From positions 4,774,001 through 4,838,000 of the forward strand of contig OX637363.1 in NCBI GenBank assembly GCA_951799405.1: a DNA stretch of 64,000 bases, read 5' to 3'. The stretch is from Agapetus fuscipes (Eukaryota; Arthropoda; Insecta; Trichoptera; Glossosomatidae). The position numbers and the translations under genes are program-made. This document shows, piece by piece, positions 11,001 through 19,522 of the stretch; within the stretch, counting starts at the first letter, position 1, and every line of letters starts with the position of its first letter. A model generated the notes under the pieces. It saw only the letters and a list, made by a program, of their open reading frames with translations. It had not been told where the DNA came from and made no database searches.

Positions 11001-14000
11001 ATCAAACTTAAATTTGGAATTTAAAATCTGTATATCAAGCTTAAATGGTTGTTTACCATATATTGCCTACCTCTAGGCGCATGTGCCTGTATGGGATGCA
11101 CGCCTCTGATATTCAGTCAGATAAGGTTGAGCCAATTTACCATTTATATACCATCAGACAAACAGGGTGGACCACCAACTATGTAGATAAAGGTGTATGT
11201 AGGTACAAATGCTTTTAAATCAAGATTGAAGACAATGTCTTCAATCTTGAGTCATGTCTGTTCAGGAGGGGCTATGGCTCTGCAGTGCCCTTGCGGTGAA
11301 ATCATAAAACGGCACTAAAAGTATTGTCAAATTATTATAATATTATTATTATTACTTCGGAGTTCGTAGTTCTTAACACTATCACCATCATACTAGTGCC
11401 AGACTGTTCTATGTATGCATGTACAGTCGCACGTAGGTACTCCAAGTTCGTAACATGTTAATTTTTAAGTAAAAATAATCAGTGAACGGAGTTTGTTTGT
11501 TGCAGATTTCCTTCTTCATGTCCCGCTTCCCGTACTTTGTGTGCCCCATAGAGTACTCGGAGACGCTGGGCCGCATGACCATGGACTGCGAGCCCCCGTA
11601 CCTGTTCCAGCTGCAGGAGTACACCATGCCCAAGTCCGTCGGCAGCATCGTGAAGATCGTAAGCTTCCTCTTCTTCTTTGTGGTGATTTCCGCGAGAGCA
11701 GGGGCGCCAGTGTCAAGTAACTTAACCCCCCTACCTTTGGGTTATTTTCCGAGAAAAAATAATCAGGTTTCGAAACCACGATGTACGCACCCCTGACTTT
11801 TGAAGAGTATGTATGAAAAATTACAAAATATCAAACAAAAAACTACCGCTCTGCCTACCCTCGAGGAACTACTTGTCCAGACTTGTAATGACATGACATT
11901 GGAACTCAGGCGGGCGCCAGGCGGTTTGTAGTTTTCAAATATATTATTTTTTCTCAAGCGCGTACGCTATACGGGATGTAGCAGAATGGTACACTCAAAG
12001 TTTGCGTATCGCGTACGTTCATATGCATAGGGCGGTTAATGTAGGGTATAACTGAGGAAGGTCTAATCTAATCTAATCTAAGTTGCAAAGATATGTTACA
12101 TTTGAGATTCACATTATATGCATTCTCACAAGCAGACACGTACTAGCTCGCGCTTGCACATGCCGCATGTGAATTTACAACTTAAAAACCAAATCTCAAA
12201 TGGACATACACCCTGCAACTCTTGCTGTCCTTCCCTGAAACAGGGGTGACATTGGCAAAGTGAACCATTTTTACAGCATGTGTGTTCAGCTGCATACCAA
12301 CCTATAAATCAAGGAACATACACGACAAATAACATTTTTCAAAATCAAAAAGTGACCGGTCCGTAGCTCAGTGGTAACACTGCGGACTCTGAATGGGAAG
12401 GTTGTGGGTTCGATTCCCGGCGGAGCACAAAAAATATACCATTTATATTTTCAAATTTGCTCTTCGCCGGGTTGAAAAATTCATAAAACCTTTACGAATG
12501 ACCGGTCACCAAAGGTCCATCCAGCCTTACAGCAACTGGGTCTTGCTTGAGAATTGGCGCTTTGTAGCGACGACGATCAAGCTCGTAAAAAGGTCGATAG
12601 CTCAATTGGTAGGAATGCTTGCATTCCATGCCGAGAGCAAGGGTTCGATCTCAAAGGTTTACTCAGCCATCACAAGAAATGAGAACCAGCCCCCCCGGGG
12701 GCTGGGAAACCCCAACTTCAACTCAAAGTGGTTGGTGTGCGGCCGGCCCCCATACCTGTAAAAATAAATAGGTCCCGAAGCGCCACATGCGACCCCTTCG
12801 GAGATAACGCAGGCAAGAAGTTACACTATATGTGTAGCTTAGTTGCGTTTGCGTTAATAAATAATAACACCTATGGACATCAAAACTAAAACAGAAAACA
12901 AATTCCAATTTATTAAACCCTAGCCGCCAACATTACAGATCAACGCCATTTATTTCTGTCCTTACATACTTCTTTCATTTCCTCCAGAGTCATAACCTTC
13001 TTCACACAAACTCTCCTTTTATTATGACTGGATATTCCATTAATTCACAATTTTGGATATTTGGTCCATCCATACCTTTCTCGGTCTTCCTCTACCACGA
13101 CATCCATCTATTCTTGCGACGTATACTTTCTTCGTCAGCCTTTCCTCATCAAGGTAATCTGCACATATGCACATGCACTCAGTATTCTTTCGATATGCAG
13201 CAACTAGCCGAGAGACGGACACTTAGAGAGGGATACAGACAGAGTAGCAACCATTGAGTAATAAGATAGAGGAGACAAAGAGCAAGCTTGGAATGTATTG
13301 TTGTTGATTTTCCAGTTTGGCTTCAGCGAGTCCCTGAACATGTACCCCTTCATGGTGCACTCGCTCTCCCTGAGTGTCTTCAGCAGTGTCATTGGACCCT
13401 TCGGTGGATTCTTCGCTTCCGGCTTCAAGCGGGCTTTCAAAATCAAGGTAACATAACTTTAAAAAAACCTATTATTTTCACAGGGAAGGGAGCCAACCTT
13501 ATCCCAACCATTTCACCGGAAGTGAGGGTTTCCTAGCTCCCGAGGGGGCTATTATCTATAATCTAAGTTGCAAGGATGTATTAACATTTAAAGCTCATAT
13601 CACATGCATGCCCACAAACAAACATGTGTAGTTAGCGCTTACAAGTGCTGAATGTGTACTTTCAAATTAAATCCAAACCTCAAATTAACATAAACCCTGC
13701 AACTTTGGCATACCTTCCCTGAAACAGGGGTGACATTGGCAAAGCGAACTATTTTTTACAGTCAGCCTCACACCAATTATAATAATTGGTTGATTTTTTT
13801 TTTCAAAGCGCCGTTTACACTAAAATTTAGTCACAAGGGCCCTTTATTCCGGGTATAGCTGACCTTAGAGTCCTGGAGCTATAAGTCAACCTATAAGTCA
13901 AGTAAGAACATAACTTTTTAAAAATCCGTGAGTCGATTGGTACCTATTTATTTTCACAGGGAAGGGAGCCAACCTTACGCCAACCACTTCACCGGAAGTG

Positions 14001-15442
14001 AGGGTTTCCTAGCTCCCAAGGGGACTGATTCTTATTTTTTGTGAAGGCCAAGTGAACTTTGCCAGTATTCTAATTTCTGGTTTAAAATAAACACTTCTGA
14101 CACCCTTGAAAATCAATTCTGACACCCGTGGCGGGGATCGAACCCTAATCTTACGGTATGGAATGCAAGCTTTCTATCATCTGAGCTAAACTGGTGTGGA
14201 AGTCTCGACGACCGTCCATAGATCTTACCAACCAATTTGAAGATAGGATGGATAAAAACATGGCAGTGCCTGAACTGAGCTGATCATTGTTACAAATAAA
14301 ATGGATTATATAGGGCATTCTCTGTTGTCCATAATGTTGAAAGTTTGTGTTGTTTGTTTTTAGGACTTTGGTGACATCATCCCGGGTCACGGTGGCATCA
14401 TGGACCGCTTTGACTGCCAGTTCCTGATGGCCACATTCGTCAATGTCTATATATCCAGCTTCATCAGGACCGCCACTCCACAGAAGCTGCTGCAACAGGT
14501 CAAATATTATATTTGTGTTTGATAAAACGCAACTAAGCTACACATATACTGTAACTTCTTGCCTGTGTTATCCCAGAAGGGGTCGCATGTGGCGATTAGG
14601 GACCTGTTTATTTTCAGGGGTAAGGGGGAAGGCCTCACACCAACCACATTCAGTTGAAGTGAAGGTTTGCCAGTTCCCGGGGGGGATTATTCTCATTTTT
14701 GTGAAGGCTGAGTACACCTTGCCGGTATTTATTTTGGGTTTGAAATAGACACCAAAACGTGAAATCATTTCTGAAACTCTCGGTGAGGATCGAACCTTTG
14801 CTCTCGGCATGGAATGCAAGCATTCTACCAACTGAGCTATCATAGACCAGACTTCTTACAAACTTGGTCGTTGCTACAAAGCGCCAACTCTCAAGCAAGA
14901 CCCAGTAGCTGTAAGACTGGATGGACCTTTTGATGACCAGTCTTTGGTAAAAGTTGATGAATGTTTCAACCCAGCGAAGAGCATATTTGAAAACATAAAT
15001 AGTATAGTTTTTGTGCTCCGCCGGGATTCAAACTCACAATATTCAGATAGATAGATAGATAGATTTATTTTAATAATATATTACACATTACAAGTATAGC
15101 CCAATACATGTTATTGCCTCTTTCTTTGAGAACAACAGATCGGTTGTTGGATAATGGTTAAAAATTGCTGGCACACTAGAGGTTAATACTGTTATTTTAA
15201 ATTTTTATTTTTATTTTTTTATTTTTTAGGGTTTGGTGGTTTACACAGTGAAAGTCCATTGTATATTAATTAAAAAACACACTGTTTCAATTCACTTATT
15301 ATAAATTATAAAATATTTGTTATTTTAATGTTATTTTTTTACTAATTTTCAGGTGTTTAGTTTAAAGCCGGAGCAGCAGTTGGAGCTCTTCCATTCTCTG
15401 CAAGAGACCCTGCAACAGAGAAACATCCTCAACGCCCAGTAA
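1907..15442 (+). CDS. CdsA: Phosphatidate cytidylyltransferase (CDP-diacylglycerol synthase), nine exons, 5' partial
   Basis: The enzyme makes CDP-diacylglycerol from phosphatidic acid and CTP in the ER membrane, feeding phosphatidylinositol and cardiolipin synthesis. Nine exons join in frame: 1907-2031, 4062-4158, 6368-6544, 7919-8111, 10269-10435, 11506-11658, 13316-13447, 14364-14498, 15353-15442, giving 1269 nt (422 residues plus TAA). All introns are GT-AG. The CdsA family signature spans exons 7-8 ([18 protein letters not shown] followed by IMDRFD), with the K-R, K-D, HGG and DRxD positions kept. Several hydrophobic helices fit the polytopic CTP_transf_1 fold. Animal homologues are about 445-460 residues, so 25-40 N-terminal residues are missing; the start codon lies on an exon I could not find, perhaps left of the window. 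The protein looks intact. Introns are loaded with SINEs, LINEs and MITEs. Identity rests on family knowledge and is strong. Confidence 0.95.
2558..2816 (+). mobile_element. LINE-A terminal module copy
   Basis: It starts at the recurrent boundary ttccttga and ends in ttagatttagatttag. No LINE coding sequence precedes it. Confidence 0.72.
2933..3263 (-). mobile_element. tS1-tS2 heterodimeric SINE, internally deleted
   Basis: On the minus strand tS1 (3263 to 3029) runs directly into the tRNA head of tS2 (3028 to 2975); most of the tS2 body is missing. The junction (aagctcgtaaaaagg type) equals that at 12580-12590. Confidence 0.7.
3353..3499 (+). other. Unassigned short coding-like segment in a CdsA intron
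   Basis: A 48-codon open frame follows a polypyrimidine/CAG acceptor-like site. It reads [20 protein letters not shown] then [14 protein letters not shown], and closes at TAA. Composition is protein-like and unlike the repeats around it. It does not fit the CdsA protein and has no convincing donor. It may be a fragment of another gene or of an unknown transposon. Confidence 0.25.
3729..3973 (-). mobile_element. LINE-A terminal module copy
   Basis: This 245-bp copy ends (minus-strand start) at ttccttgac, the shared boundary, just upstream of CdsA exon 4062-4158. Confidence 0.72.
4062..4158 (+). CDS. CdsA: CdsA exon: first transmembrane segment
   Basis: The 97-nt exon has acceptor cttctag and donor TTG|gtaagt. 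It completes the split Arg codon, then encodes [20 protein letters not shown] and [12 protein letters not shown], the first hydrophobic helix. The WxNW and IIYGGP motifs are strongly conserved in animal CDS proteins. Confidence 0.95.
4344..4581 (-). mobile_element. tS2 SINE body, truncated, minus strand
   Basis: It carries the tS2 tail and body (gtgtaacttcttgccgc onward) but stops before the tRNA head, where a plus-strand tS2 begins. The two form a near-perfect inverted pair of about 240 bp. Confidence 0.75.
4582..4900 (+). mobile_element. tRNA-derived SINE tS2, reference copy
   Basis: The tS2 head folds like a tRNA: A box tagctcagttggtagag at 4592 and B box ggttcgaatcc at 4637. A body with an inverted aacccccacttcaa/ttgaagtgg motif follows, then ttacactatatgtgtagctt and a (TTGCG)n tail. 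RNA polymerase III would transcribe it and a LINE reverse transcriptase would move it. This copy is truncated near its tail. The head also resembles a tRNA gene but lacks a T-run and intact acceptor pairing. Confidence 0.85.
5137..5463 (-). mobile_element. tS2 SINE, full length
   Basis: Complete from the (CGCAA)n tail at 5137 to the tRNA head at 5463 (minus-strand start). It is the third tS2 within 1.1 kb of this CdsA intron, in inverted order relative to 4582-4900. Confidence 0.82.
5492..5731. mobile_element. 240-bp palindromic MITE with 3-bp CTG duplication, copy 1
   Basis: Terminal inverted repeats tacccttagtacgagttgca bound a nearly symmetric interior (agtgatttcccccaaaatc and its complement). 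CTG flanks both ends. Copies at 46599 and 50448 are flanked by CTG and CAG, so the duplication is CWG in all three. Confidence 0.82.
6092..6191. repeat. Near-perfect hairpin, arms ~44 bp
   Basis: The left arm 6092-6136 (caagttttcacatgagtgaa start) is mirrored by 6146-6191, with a ~10-base AT loop. It lies in the intron before CdsA exon 6368-6544. It may be a small MITE or a local inverted duplication. Confidence 0.75.
6368..6544 (+). CDS. CdsA: CdsA exon: loop and second membrane region
   Basis: This is 59 codons in phase 0, acceptor tttgcag, donor ACG|gtcaga. It encodes [17 protein letters not shown], then the [13 protein letters not shown] and NYFFYGE motifs characteristic of the family. 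A 100-bp hairpin ends 176 bases upstream of it. Confidence 0.95.
6565..6870 (+). repeat. Cggacag-repeat copy split by a LINE-B end
   Basis: Flanks 6572-6620 (gtggtctggttgg, ttccggacagttttgcc) and 6774-6850 (cgcccataggcttcaatggg) together match one arm of the palindrome at 53860. The LINE-B end 6637-6772 has inserted between them. Confidence 0.55.
6637..6772 (+). mobile_element. LINE-B 3' end
   Basis: It holds caaagtgagcgtaaaagaag, the [18 protein letters not shown] codons and the gttacagttacag tail. Confidence 0.7.
7402..7648. mobile_element. 247-bp MITE with 4-bp ATAT duplication, copy 1
   Basis: Long inverted ends (cgcacgtttaataataaaga and its near-complement) are flanked by ATAT on both sides. 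A same-length copy at 62525 is flanked by ATGT. Open frames here are palindrome artefacts. Confidence 0.82.
7919..8111 (+). CDS. CdsA: CdsA exon: hydrophobic core segments
   Basis: The exon is 193 nt, acceptor ttttgcag, donor GAAG|gtaaac (phase 1). It encodes [18 protein letters not shown], then [20 protein letters not shown] and [17 protein letters not shown]. The final G is the first base of the Gly codon completed by the next exon. Confidence 0.95.
8148..8400 (+). mobile_element. LINE-C (CR1-like) 3' end
   Basis: It encodes [20 protein letters not shown] followed by [18 protein letters not shown], the C-terminal block of CR1-type reverse transcriptase ORFs. Then come gcgcccttggagtgac and an (ATC)n tail. 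It directly follows CdsA exon 7919-8111. Confidence 0.72.
8400..8628 (-). mobile_element. LINE-A terminal module copy
   Basis: Minus-strand copy abutting the LINE-C tail; it lacks the final ttccttga boundary. Confidence 0.68.
8645..8765 (-). mobile_element. tS2 SINE fragment, divergent
   Basis: Only the body is recognisable (ccttacgccaaccactcact). Confidence 0.5.
8925..9196 (-). mobile_element. tS2 SINE copy
   Basis: Tail to tRNA head, with a ~50-base deletion next to the head (gtatgaaacggg joins early). Confidence 0.75.
9504..9979 (+). mobile_element. tS1 SINE interrupted by an RTE-like LINE end
   Basis: The tRNA-like head (caccggtccgtagtccagtg) lies at 9504-9578. The body resumes at 9787 and runs to the aaatcagtctaatatt tail. 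The insertion 9590-9775 is flanked by the same 11 bases, atgaaaaaata. Confidence 0.78.
9590..9775 (-). mobile_element. RTE-like LINE 3' end inserted in tS1
   Basis: On the minus strand it ends in a (TAAG)n tail. It carries the ggcctgtgtccagcagtgga motif found at the 3' ends of many insect RTE-type LINEs. The 11-bp duplication (9579-9589 and 9776-9786) marks target-primed insertion. Confidence 0.72.
10038..10070 (-). other. Hammerhead-like hairpin motif
   Basis: On the minus strand CTGAAGA-A-GCCCAT, a loop, ATGGGC-GAAACG. The same core order and one-base excess as at 1531. The surrounding ccggacgtttcgccca resembles the palindrome at 53860. Confidence 0.38.
10269..10435 (+). CDS. CdsA: CdsA exon: CND and SPKKTWEGF region
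   Basis: The 167-nt exon (acceptor tgtccag, donor TTT|gtaagt) encodes [20 protein letters not shown], then [20 protein letters not shown] and [15 protein letters not shown]. The CND and [13 protein letters not shown] blocks are among the best conserved in CTP_transf_1 proteins and lie in the nucleotide- and lipid-binding region. Confidence 0.96.
10436..10893. other. Intron sequence, nothing recognised
   Basis: AT-rich, no repeat family I can assign. Confidence 0.4.
10894..11108. mobile_element. 215-bp hAT-type MITE with 8-bp duplication, copy 1
   Basis: Ends caggcgcgtgcat and atgcacgcctctg are inverted. Flanks are atattcag on both sides (10886-10893, 11109-11116). An 8-bp TSD plus CAG..CTG ends is the hAT hallmark. 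A sister copy lies at 27707. The right end resembles the end of hAT element D (11 of 13 bases with cagtgacgtgcat). Confidence 0.88.
11217..11354 (+). repeat. Small palindrome and LINE-C-like tail fragment
   Basis: Bases 11222-11250 are a 14-bp-arm palindrome (caagattgaagaca). A CR1-type tail with gtgcccttgcggtgaaat and (ATT)n follows. Confidence 0.5.
11506..11658 (+). CDS. CdsA: CdsA exon: variable lumenal loop
   Basis: This is 51 codons in phase 0, acceptor gttgcag, donor ATC|gtaagc. It encodes [10 protein letters not shown], a Glu/Thr-containing stretch and [14 protein letters not shown]. This loop is the less conserved part of the protein, but FVCPxEY and FQLQxY match animal CDS enzymes. 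Confidence 0.94.
12062..12345 (-). mobile_element. LINE-A terminal module copy
   Basis: Minus-strand copy with a (TCTAA)n tail, extending ~25 bases past the ttccttga boundary (caacaaat-type flank), then meeting tS1. Confidence 0.72.
12354..12855 (+). mobile_element. tS1-tS2 heterodimeric SINE, best copy
   Basis: tS1 occupies 12354-12585: A box cgtagctcagtggtaac, B box gggttcgattcc, and a head resembling tRNA-Gln (ggactctgaat anticodon arm). It lacks its usual 3' tail. At 12588 it passes via gctcgtaaaaa into the tS2 tRNA head (gatagctcaattggtagg) and the tS2 body to the TTGCG tail. The tS2 part has a ~65-base deletion. Two Pol III promoters thus lie in one unit. Confidence 0.82.
12900..13160 (-). 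pseudogene. LINE-A ORF2 C-terminus, truncated
   Basis: On the minus strand it encodes [20 protein letters not shown] followed by KVWMDQI, a C-terminal signature of non-LTR retrotransposon ORF2. No 5' part is present. It lies just before CdsA exon 13316-13447. Confidence 0.72.
13316..13447 (+). CDS. CdsA: CdsA exon: first half of the signature
   Basis: This is 44 codons in phase 0, acceptor tttccag, donor AAG|gtaaca. It encodes [20 protein letters not shown] and [15 protein letters not shown]. The Lys-Arg pair and following Lys begin the CdsA signature, which crosses the splice site into the next exon. Confidence 0.96.
13470..13550 (-). mobile_element. tS2 SINE fragment
   Basis: An 80-base body fragment. 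Together with 13935 it flanks the LINE-A module 13553-13790, so one tS2 may have been split and duplicated. Confidence 0.55.
13553..13790 (-). mobile_element. LINE-A terminal module copy, divergent
   Basis: A variant subfamily (aatgctgaatgtgtac instead of the gccgcatgtg form), shared with the copies at 39846, 48916 and 60795. Confidence 0.68.
13935..14192 (-). mobile_element. tS2 SINE copy
   Basis: It lacks the tail and keeps the tRNA-like head (gggatcgaaccc, minus-strand B box). Confidence 0.7.
14364..14498 (+). CDS. CdsA: CdsA exon: catalytic HGG-DRxD motif
   Basis: This is 45 codons in phase 0, acceptor gtttttag, donor CAG|gtcaaa. It encodes [20 protein letters not shown], the metal- and substrate-binding end of the signature, then [14 protein letters not shown] and TPQKLLQQ. 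All signature residues are present, so an active enzyme is expected. Confidence 0.96.
14526..15040 (-). mobile_element. tS1-tS2 heterodimeric SINE
   Basis: On the minus strand tS1 (15040 to 14856) joins tS2 (14850 to 14526) through the aagtttgtaagaag linker. It is close to full length and begins 27 bases after CdsA exon 14364-14498. Confidence 0.76.
15353..15442 (+). CDS. CdsA: CdsA terminal exon
   Basis: This is 29 codons plus TAA, acceptor attttcag. It encodes [20 protein letters not shown] and ends QQRNILNAQ. The L(K/Q)PEQQL motif matches the C-terminus of animal CDS proteins. No single polyadenylation site is clear; AATAAA occurs in a cluster near 16018-16050, after a tS1 SINE. Confidence 0.94.
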   Translation: MFSLKPEQQLELFHSLQETLQQRNILNAQ

Positions 15443-15675
15443 ACCCATACATCGTGCTTCTCAAATTCCCATTCAAATATTAATAATGTACCTGATACGT
15501 TAGTTTGTTTCCCGACACCAAACACAGATGGTGTTTTCTGTTTTTAAACTTGAAACTCAGTGCTCTTGCACAAGCACCCTTAATTAACCCTGTGAGAAAC
15601 ATGTGGGATGGATAGATGCCACGAGCAGACTTGCACTCACTGTGGTTAGCGTCTATAAAAATTAAAAATTAAATT

Positions 15676-15963
15676 AGGCTGATTTATTTGGTGAGCGCTG
15701 TTTTTGTGTGTCTCACACCTCAAGAGCCCTCTGCGAGCTTGTTCGTTGCTGTAGAAAGCGCCAATTCTCAAGCAAGACCCAGTTGCTGTAAGGCTGGATG
15801 GACCTTTGGTGACCGGTCATTGGTAAAGGTTTATGAATTTTTCAACCCAGCGAAGAGCAAATTTGAAAATATAAATGGTATATTTTTTGTGCTCCGCCGG
15901 GATTCGAACCCACAACCTTCCCATTCAGAGTCCGCAGTGCTACCACTGAGCTACGGACCGGTC
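15676..15963 (-). mobile_element. tS1 SINE, full length, in the probable CdsA 3' UTR
   Basis: Complete from tail (gctgatttatttggtgagcg) to tRNA-like head (gagctacggaccggtc), starting 234 bases after the stop. Inserted antisense, it could lie in the mature transcript. Confidence 0.82.
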
Positions 15964-16292
15964 CTATATGCACATCATCCAAATTTGAAAGCATCTCTGC
16001 TATGTGTCATAGTAAAAATAAAGTGTGTATTTGTGAATAAAGGTTGGAAATAAATTACTGTGTAAAAAAAGGTGATAAAGTTTCGCACTGAAAGGGTTAA
16101 GCACTCTTATTTCATATTAACGACAAGAAAAATGACTAAAGCCTATTCAGCTAACCCATGATAGGCTATCATCCTAAAAGGGCATTTTATCTTTCCCTCC
16201 AGAACAGAGATCCAAACTGCAGCATGAGATCAAAATGTGGTCCACCAGTGTATGAAACCAGCCTGCGATGGCCATGGTAGAATTCAAGGTAG

Positions 16293-16889
16293 AATCTGTT
16301 TATTTTCACAGGTAAAGAGGCCAGTCTCACACTAACCACTCAACTCGGAGTGGAATATTCTCTCTGCTATTAACCCCTCAAGCGCCGGAACGTGGATCCA
16401 CGCTCATAGTACTAAATGCGATATTTTTCTTTAGTTTTTACACATCAATAAGATCAAAAATCGCATGAAATACTGCTATGCCAGAAAATCACTGGCACTC
16501 CAGGGGTTAAGAATTAAACTATTGATGGGATGTCTGGTTCAGCAGAAGTAATGTTTTGTTTAAGGAAAGCAATCAAATGGTTCTTGAAGGTTTACTCTAT
16601 TTACATAAATGTGTGGGTAGATGGTAAAAAAAACATGATGTGGATTGTTTTTAATGAATTTCAAGATCTTTTCTCGGGTATTAGAAGATAAAATATAGAA
16701 AAAAAAACACATTATTATATAGAATTACTATTAGAACAAAGAAGTAACAATATATTTAATTTAAGATATTTCTCGAATGGTTTGTTTTACTCATATGAAA
16801 AAAGTCTCTGTTTCTCATGATATGTAAGACTATTTTGGTATGCAAGTCGTATAGAACCAAAGGGGGCAATCAATGATTGTTTCAGCTAT
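16293..16889. other. tS2 fragment, then unassigned sequence
   Basis: Bases 16293-16372 are a tS2 minus-strand body fragment. Nothing is recognised in 16373-16889. Confidence 0.45.
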
Positions 16890-17165
16890 GGGGCGGTCCA
16901 TAAATTACGTCATCGATTTTTGCCGATTTTCGACCCCCCCCCCCCCTTACAATCATCCTATAGTCATTATCTAATGACCCCCCCTCCCCCTCTTGCTGTA
17001 ATAATGGATGAGCTTAATAATTAATAATGTTATATTACTTACATAATATTTTGTAGAAATTGGTATTTACAAGAACGACGTCGCTTTTGGTACTCGTACA
17101 TCATTTGCCATCATCCGCAGACCAGACTCCCCTTAATGCGAATGACGTAATATATGGACAGCCCC
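16890..17165. mobile_element. 276-bp GC-ended MITE, copy 1
   Basis: Inverted ends ggggcggtccataaattacg and acgtaatatatggacagccc lie outside a C-run and taatgacc. Flanks are TAT on both sides. Its superfamily was not determined. Sister copy at 21444. Confidence 0.75.
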
Positions 17166-17728
17166 TATGTAATAAATTGCATTCTGTTTTTTTTCTCTCA
17201 TTTTCCAAAAAAAACATAAATTTGCCAACTTTTGTTCTATCAGACTAACGTGTATACAACTCGTGTTTTTAAATTCATACAAATCAAATTCTCCTTTCCT
17301 TTGTGTGATTTTTTAATCTTTTTAAGTCATCGAATTGTTATCGTTCTGCAAGATTTAGTTAAAGCGTGTACAACCTTTTTTTTTACAGGTGAGGCTGCTA
17401 ACCTTACACACACCTATATTATGGGGTTTTCCCTGTACCAAAGTAATGACTGTTTCTTGCAGTATGACATATTTTAGTCTCTAAACTTGTACCTAAATTA
17501 ATTCTCTACTTAATTTTCTTTTTTTTTTTTAGAAATTTTAGTTTTAACAAAACCTAGATTGTGAATTTCTAATTATAGTTGTTATTGATTTTTAATTTTA
17601 AACTTTTTCCTTTAATTTCTTGTCTCATAGTTATCATATTTAAGGCCCGTATTATAAAGGTTATTTAATCTAAGTTGCCATTTCTTTGTACTTCATTTAC
17701 CTAAAGTGTTGCAATGTGCATTTACATG
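17166..17728. other. No gene recognised
   Basis: AT-rich. A short tS2-like trace (acaggtgaggctgctaacct) lies near 17385. Confidence 0.35.
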
Positions 17729-17880
17729 ATAATAATATTAGGATGATTCAGTTGGTGAGCGCTGTTTTTGTGTGAATCACACCTCAAGAGCCCTGTATAT
17801 GCTTGGTCATAGCATGTCAGCACCTTTTTTTCAAGTATGATCCAGTTGCTTTAAATCTGGATGGACTTTGCAAAAATATG
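17729..17880 (-). mobile_element. tS1 SINE fragment
   Basis: Tail half only (gtgagcgctgtttttgtgtg), cut after the tggatggac block. Confidence 0.6.
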
Positions 17881-18039
17881 TTAACATTTAAGTGATCAAG
17901 CCATACTCTTCTCGGCCTTCTCTTCACGTTTCTTCTATTCCATTGTAAAAATTTGATCCATTTCAAAAAAGCGCTCTCCAAATAAATCATCCTAACATTT
18001 ATTTATTTTCATTTTACACATAGGTAATGTCAGTGATAA

Positions 18040-18175
18040 GAAAATCTAAGAAAAAGGTGATGGGTATGAATGAATTGGTTGTGGGATTCAAAAATAGGAA
18101 GAGATGGAGGCAACTCTGTAATATCTCTGGCCACCCCTAGCCAGAATAAATGGATAAAGGGATACAGTTGCATAA
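18040..18175 (+). mobile_element. LINE-B 3' end
   Basis: Divergent copy with ggccacccctagcc and a worn gttacag tail. Confidence 0.6.
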
Positions 18176-18439
18176 TTTGTTATATTGTTGGGTGTTATTC
18201 GTAGGCGTCAATCGATTAAATTGCCAAATCTATCGCTTAGCATAATCTTTATGATAACGGGGCTTTGTTAAATCTAAGTCAGGACTATCTAGTTGTCTAC
18301 GAATAAGACATTTTTTTTTTTTTGTTTAAGTATAAAAGATTTTGTTATATTTTAAAATGTAAACGACTAAGGGTGTGATGTTTCAAGAATAGCTAAGCGA
18401 CTTTAGACAGAAGGAAAGGGCAAACTGACAAGAACACTG

Positions 18440-18577
18440 CGGATGACCTTGCCGGTATTTTGGGTTTGAAATAAATACCGAAACGGAAGATCATTTCTGA
18501 CACCCTCGGTGGGGATCGAACCCTTGCTCTCAGTATAGAATGCAAGCATTCTACCAACTGAGCTATTGACCGGACTG
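18440..18577 (-). mobile_element. tS2 SINE, 5' half
   Basis: tRNA head plus the first body block only. It faces a plus-strand tS2 60 bases away, giving inverted heads. Confidence 0.68.
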
Positions 18578-18634
18578 ATAGACTGGACTGGACCCAAGAG
18601 ATGTTTCCATTTTATTCTTTTTATAATAAAGTAG

Positions 18635-18966
18635 GGTCCGGTCGATAGCTCAGTTGGTAGAGTGCTTGCATTCCATGCCGTGAGCTCGGGTTCGAATCCC
18701 ACCGAGGGTGTCAGAAATGATTTCCCGTTTCGGTGTTTATTTCAAACCCCGAAATAAAATACCGGCAAGGTTTACTCAGCCTTCACAAGAAATGAGTTCC
18801 AGCCCTCTCAGGAGCTGGGAAACCCCCACTTCAACTGAAGTGGTTGGCCTAAGGCCGGCCCCCTTACCTCTAAAAATAAAAAGGTTCAACTCGCCACATG
18901 CGACCCCTTCGGAGATAACGCGGCAAGAAGTTACACTATATGTGTAGCTTAGTTGCGTTGCGTAGG
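18635..18966 (+). mobile_element. tS2 SINE, full length
   Basis: All parts are present: gtccggtcgatagctcag head, paired aacccccacttcaa/ttgaagtgg body, gtgtagcttagttgcgttgc tail. A good consensus source. Confidence 0.85.
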
Positions 18967-19231
18967 GTAGTTAAAGCCACTTTAGCTATTGTTGAAACGG
19001 CACACTCTAAGAAAGATTTTAATGTGGTAATCCTTTCATGGAAAAGACATTGCCAGTCGCTTGTCTAAGTTCTTTTGCTAAAATAAGGAATCTTCAAACA
19101 TAGTACATTGTATTAAATATAATCTGTATTAGAAATATTCCACGTATGAATTCTATAAGCTGCACTTGAAATTTCATGAAGTATTGTTGTATAGATTTGC
19201 AGGCATCTATTCCGATCTTTATATGTTATTC

Positions 19232-19480
19232 CTTGACTGATAGGTTGGTATGAGGTTGACCACCCATACTGTAAAAAATAGTTCACTTTGCCAATGTCAC
19301 CCCTGTTTCAGGGAAGGTCGGCAAGAGTTGCAGGGCTTATGTTCATTTGAGATTGGGTTTTTTATATTGTAGGTCCACATGCGGCATGTGTTGGCGTGAA
19401 ATTATGCGTGTCTGCTTGTGGGAATGCATTTAATATGAATCTCAAATGATACATATCTTTGCAGCTTAGATTTAGATATG
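19232..19480 (+). mobile_element. LINE-A terminal module copy
   Basis: Starts at ttccttgac. A minus-strand copy follows 45 bases later, making an inverted pair. Confidence 0.72.
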
Positions 19481-19522
19481 TGTAGTTCCTCATAGAGAGA
19501 ATTGGAAAAAAAGATGCATGAA

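Noticed and set aside
15047..15066. Short (AGAT)n run as a functional element
   Set aside because: An ordinary microsatellite of about five units next to a SINE end.
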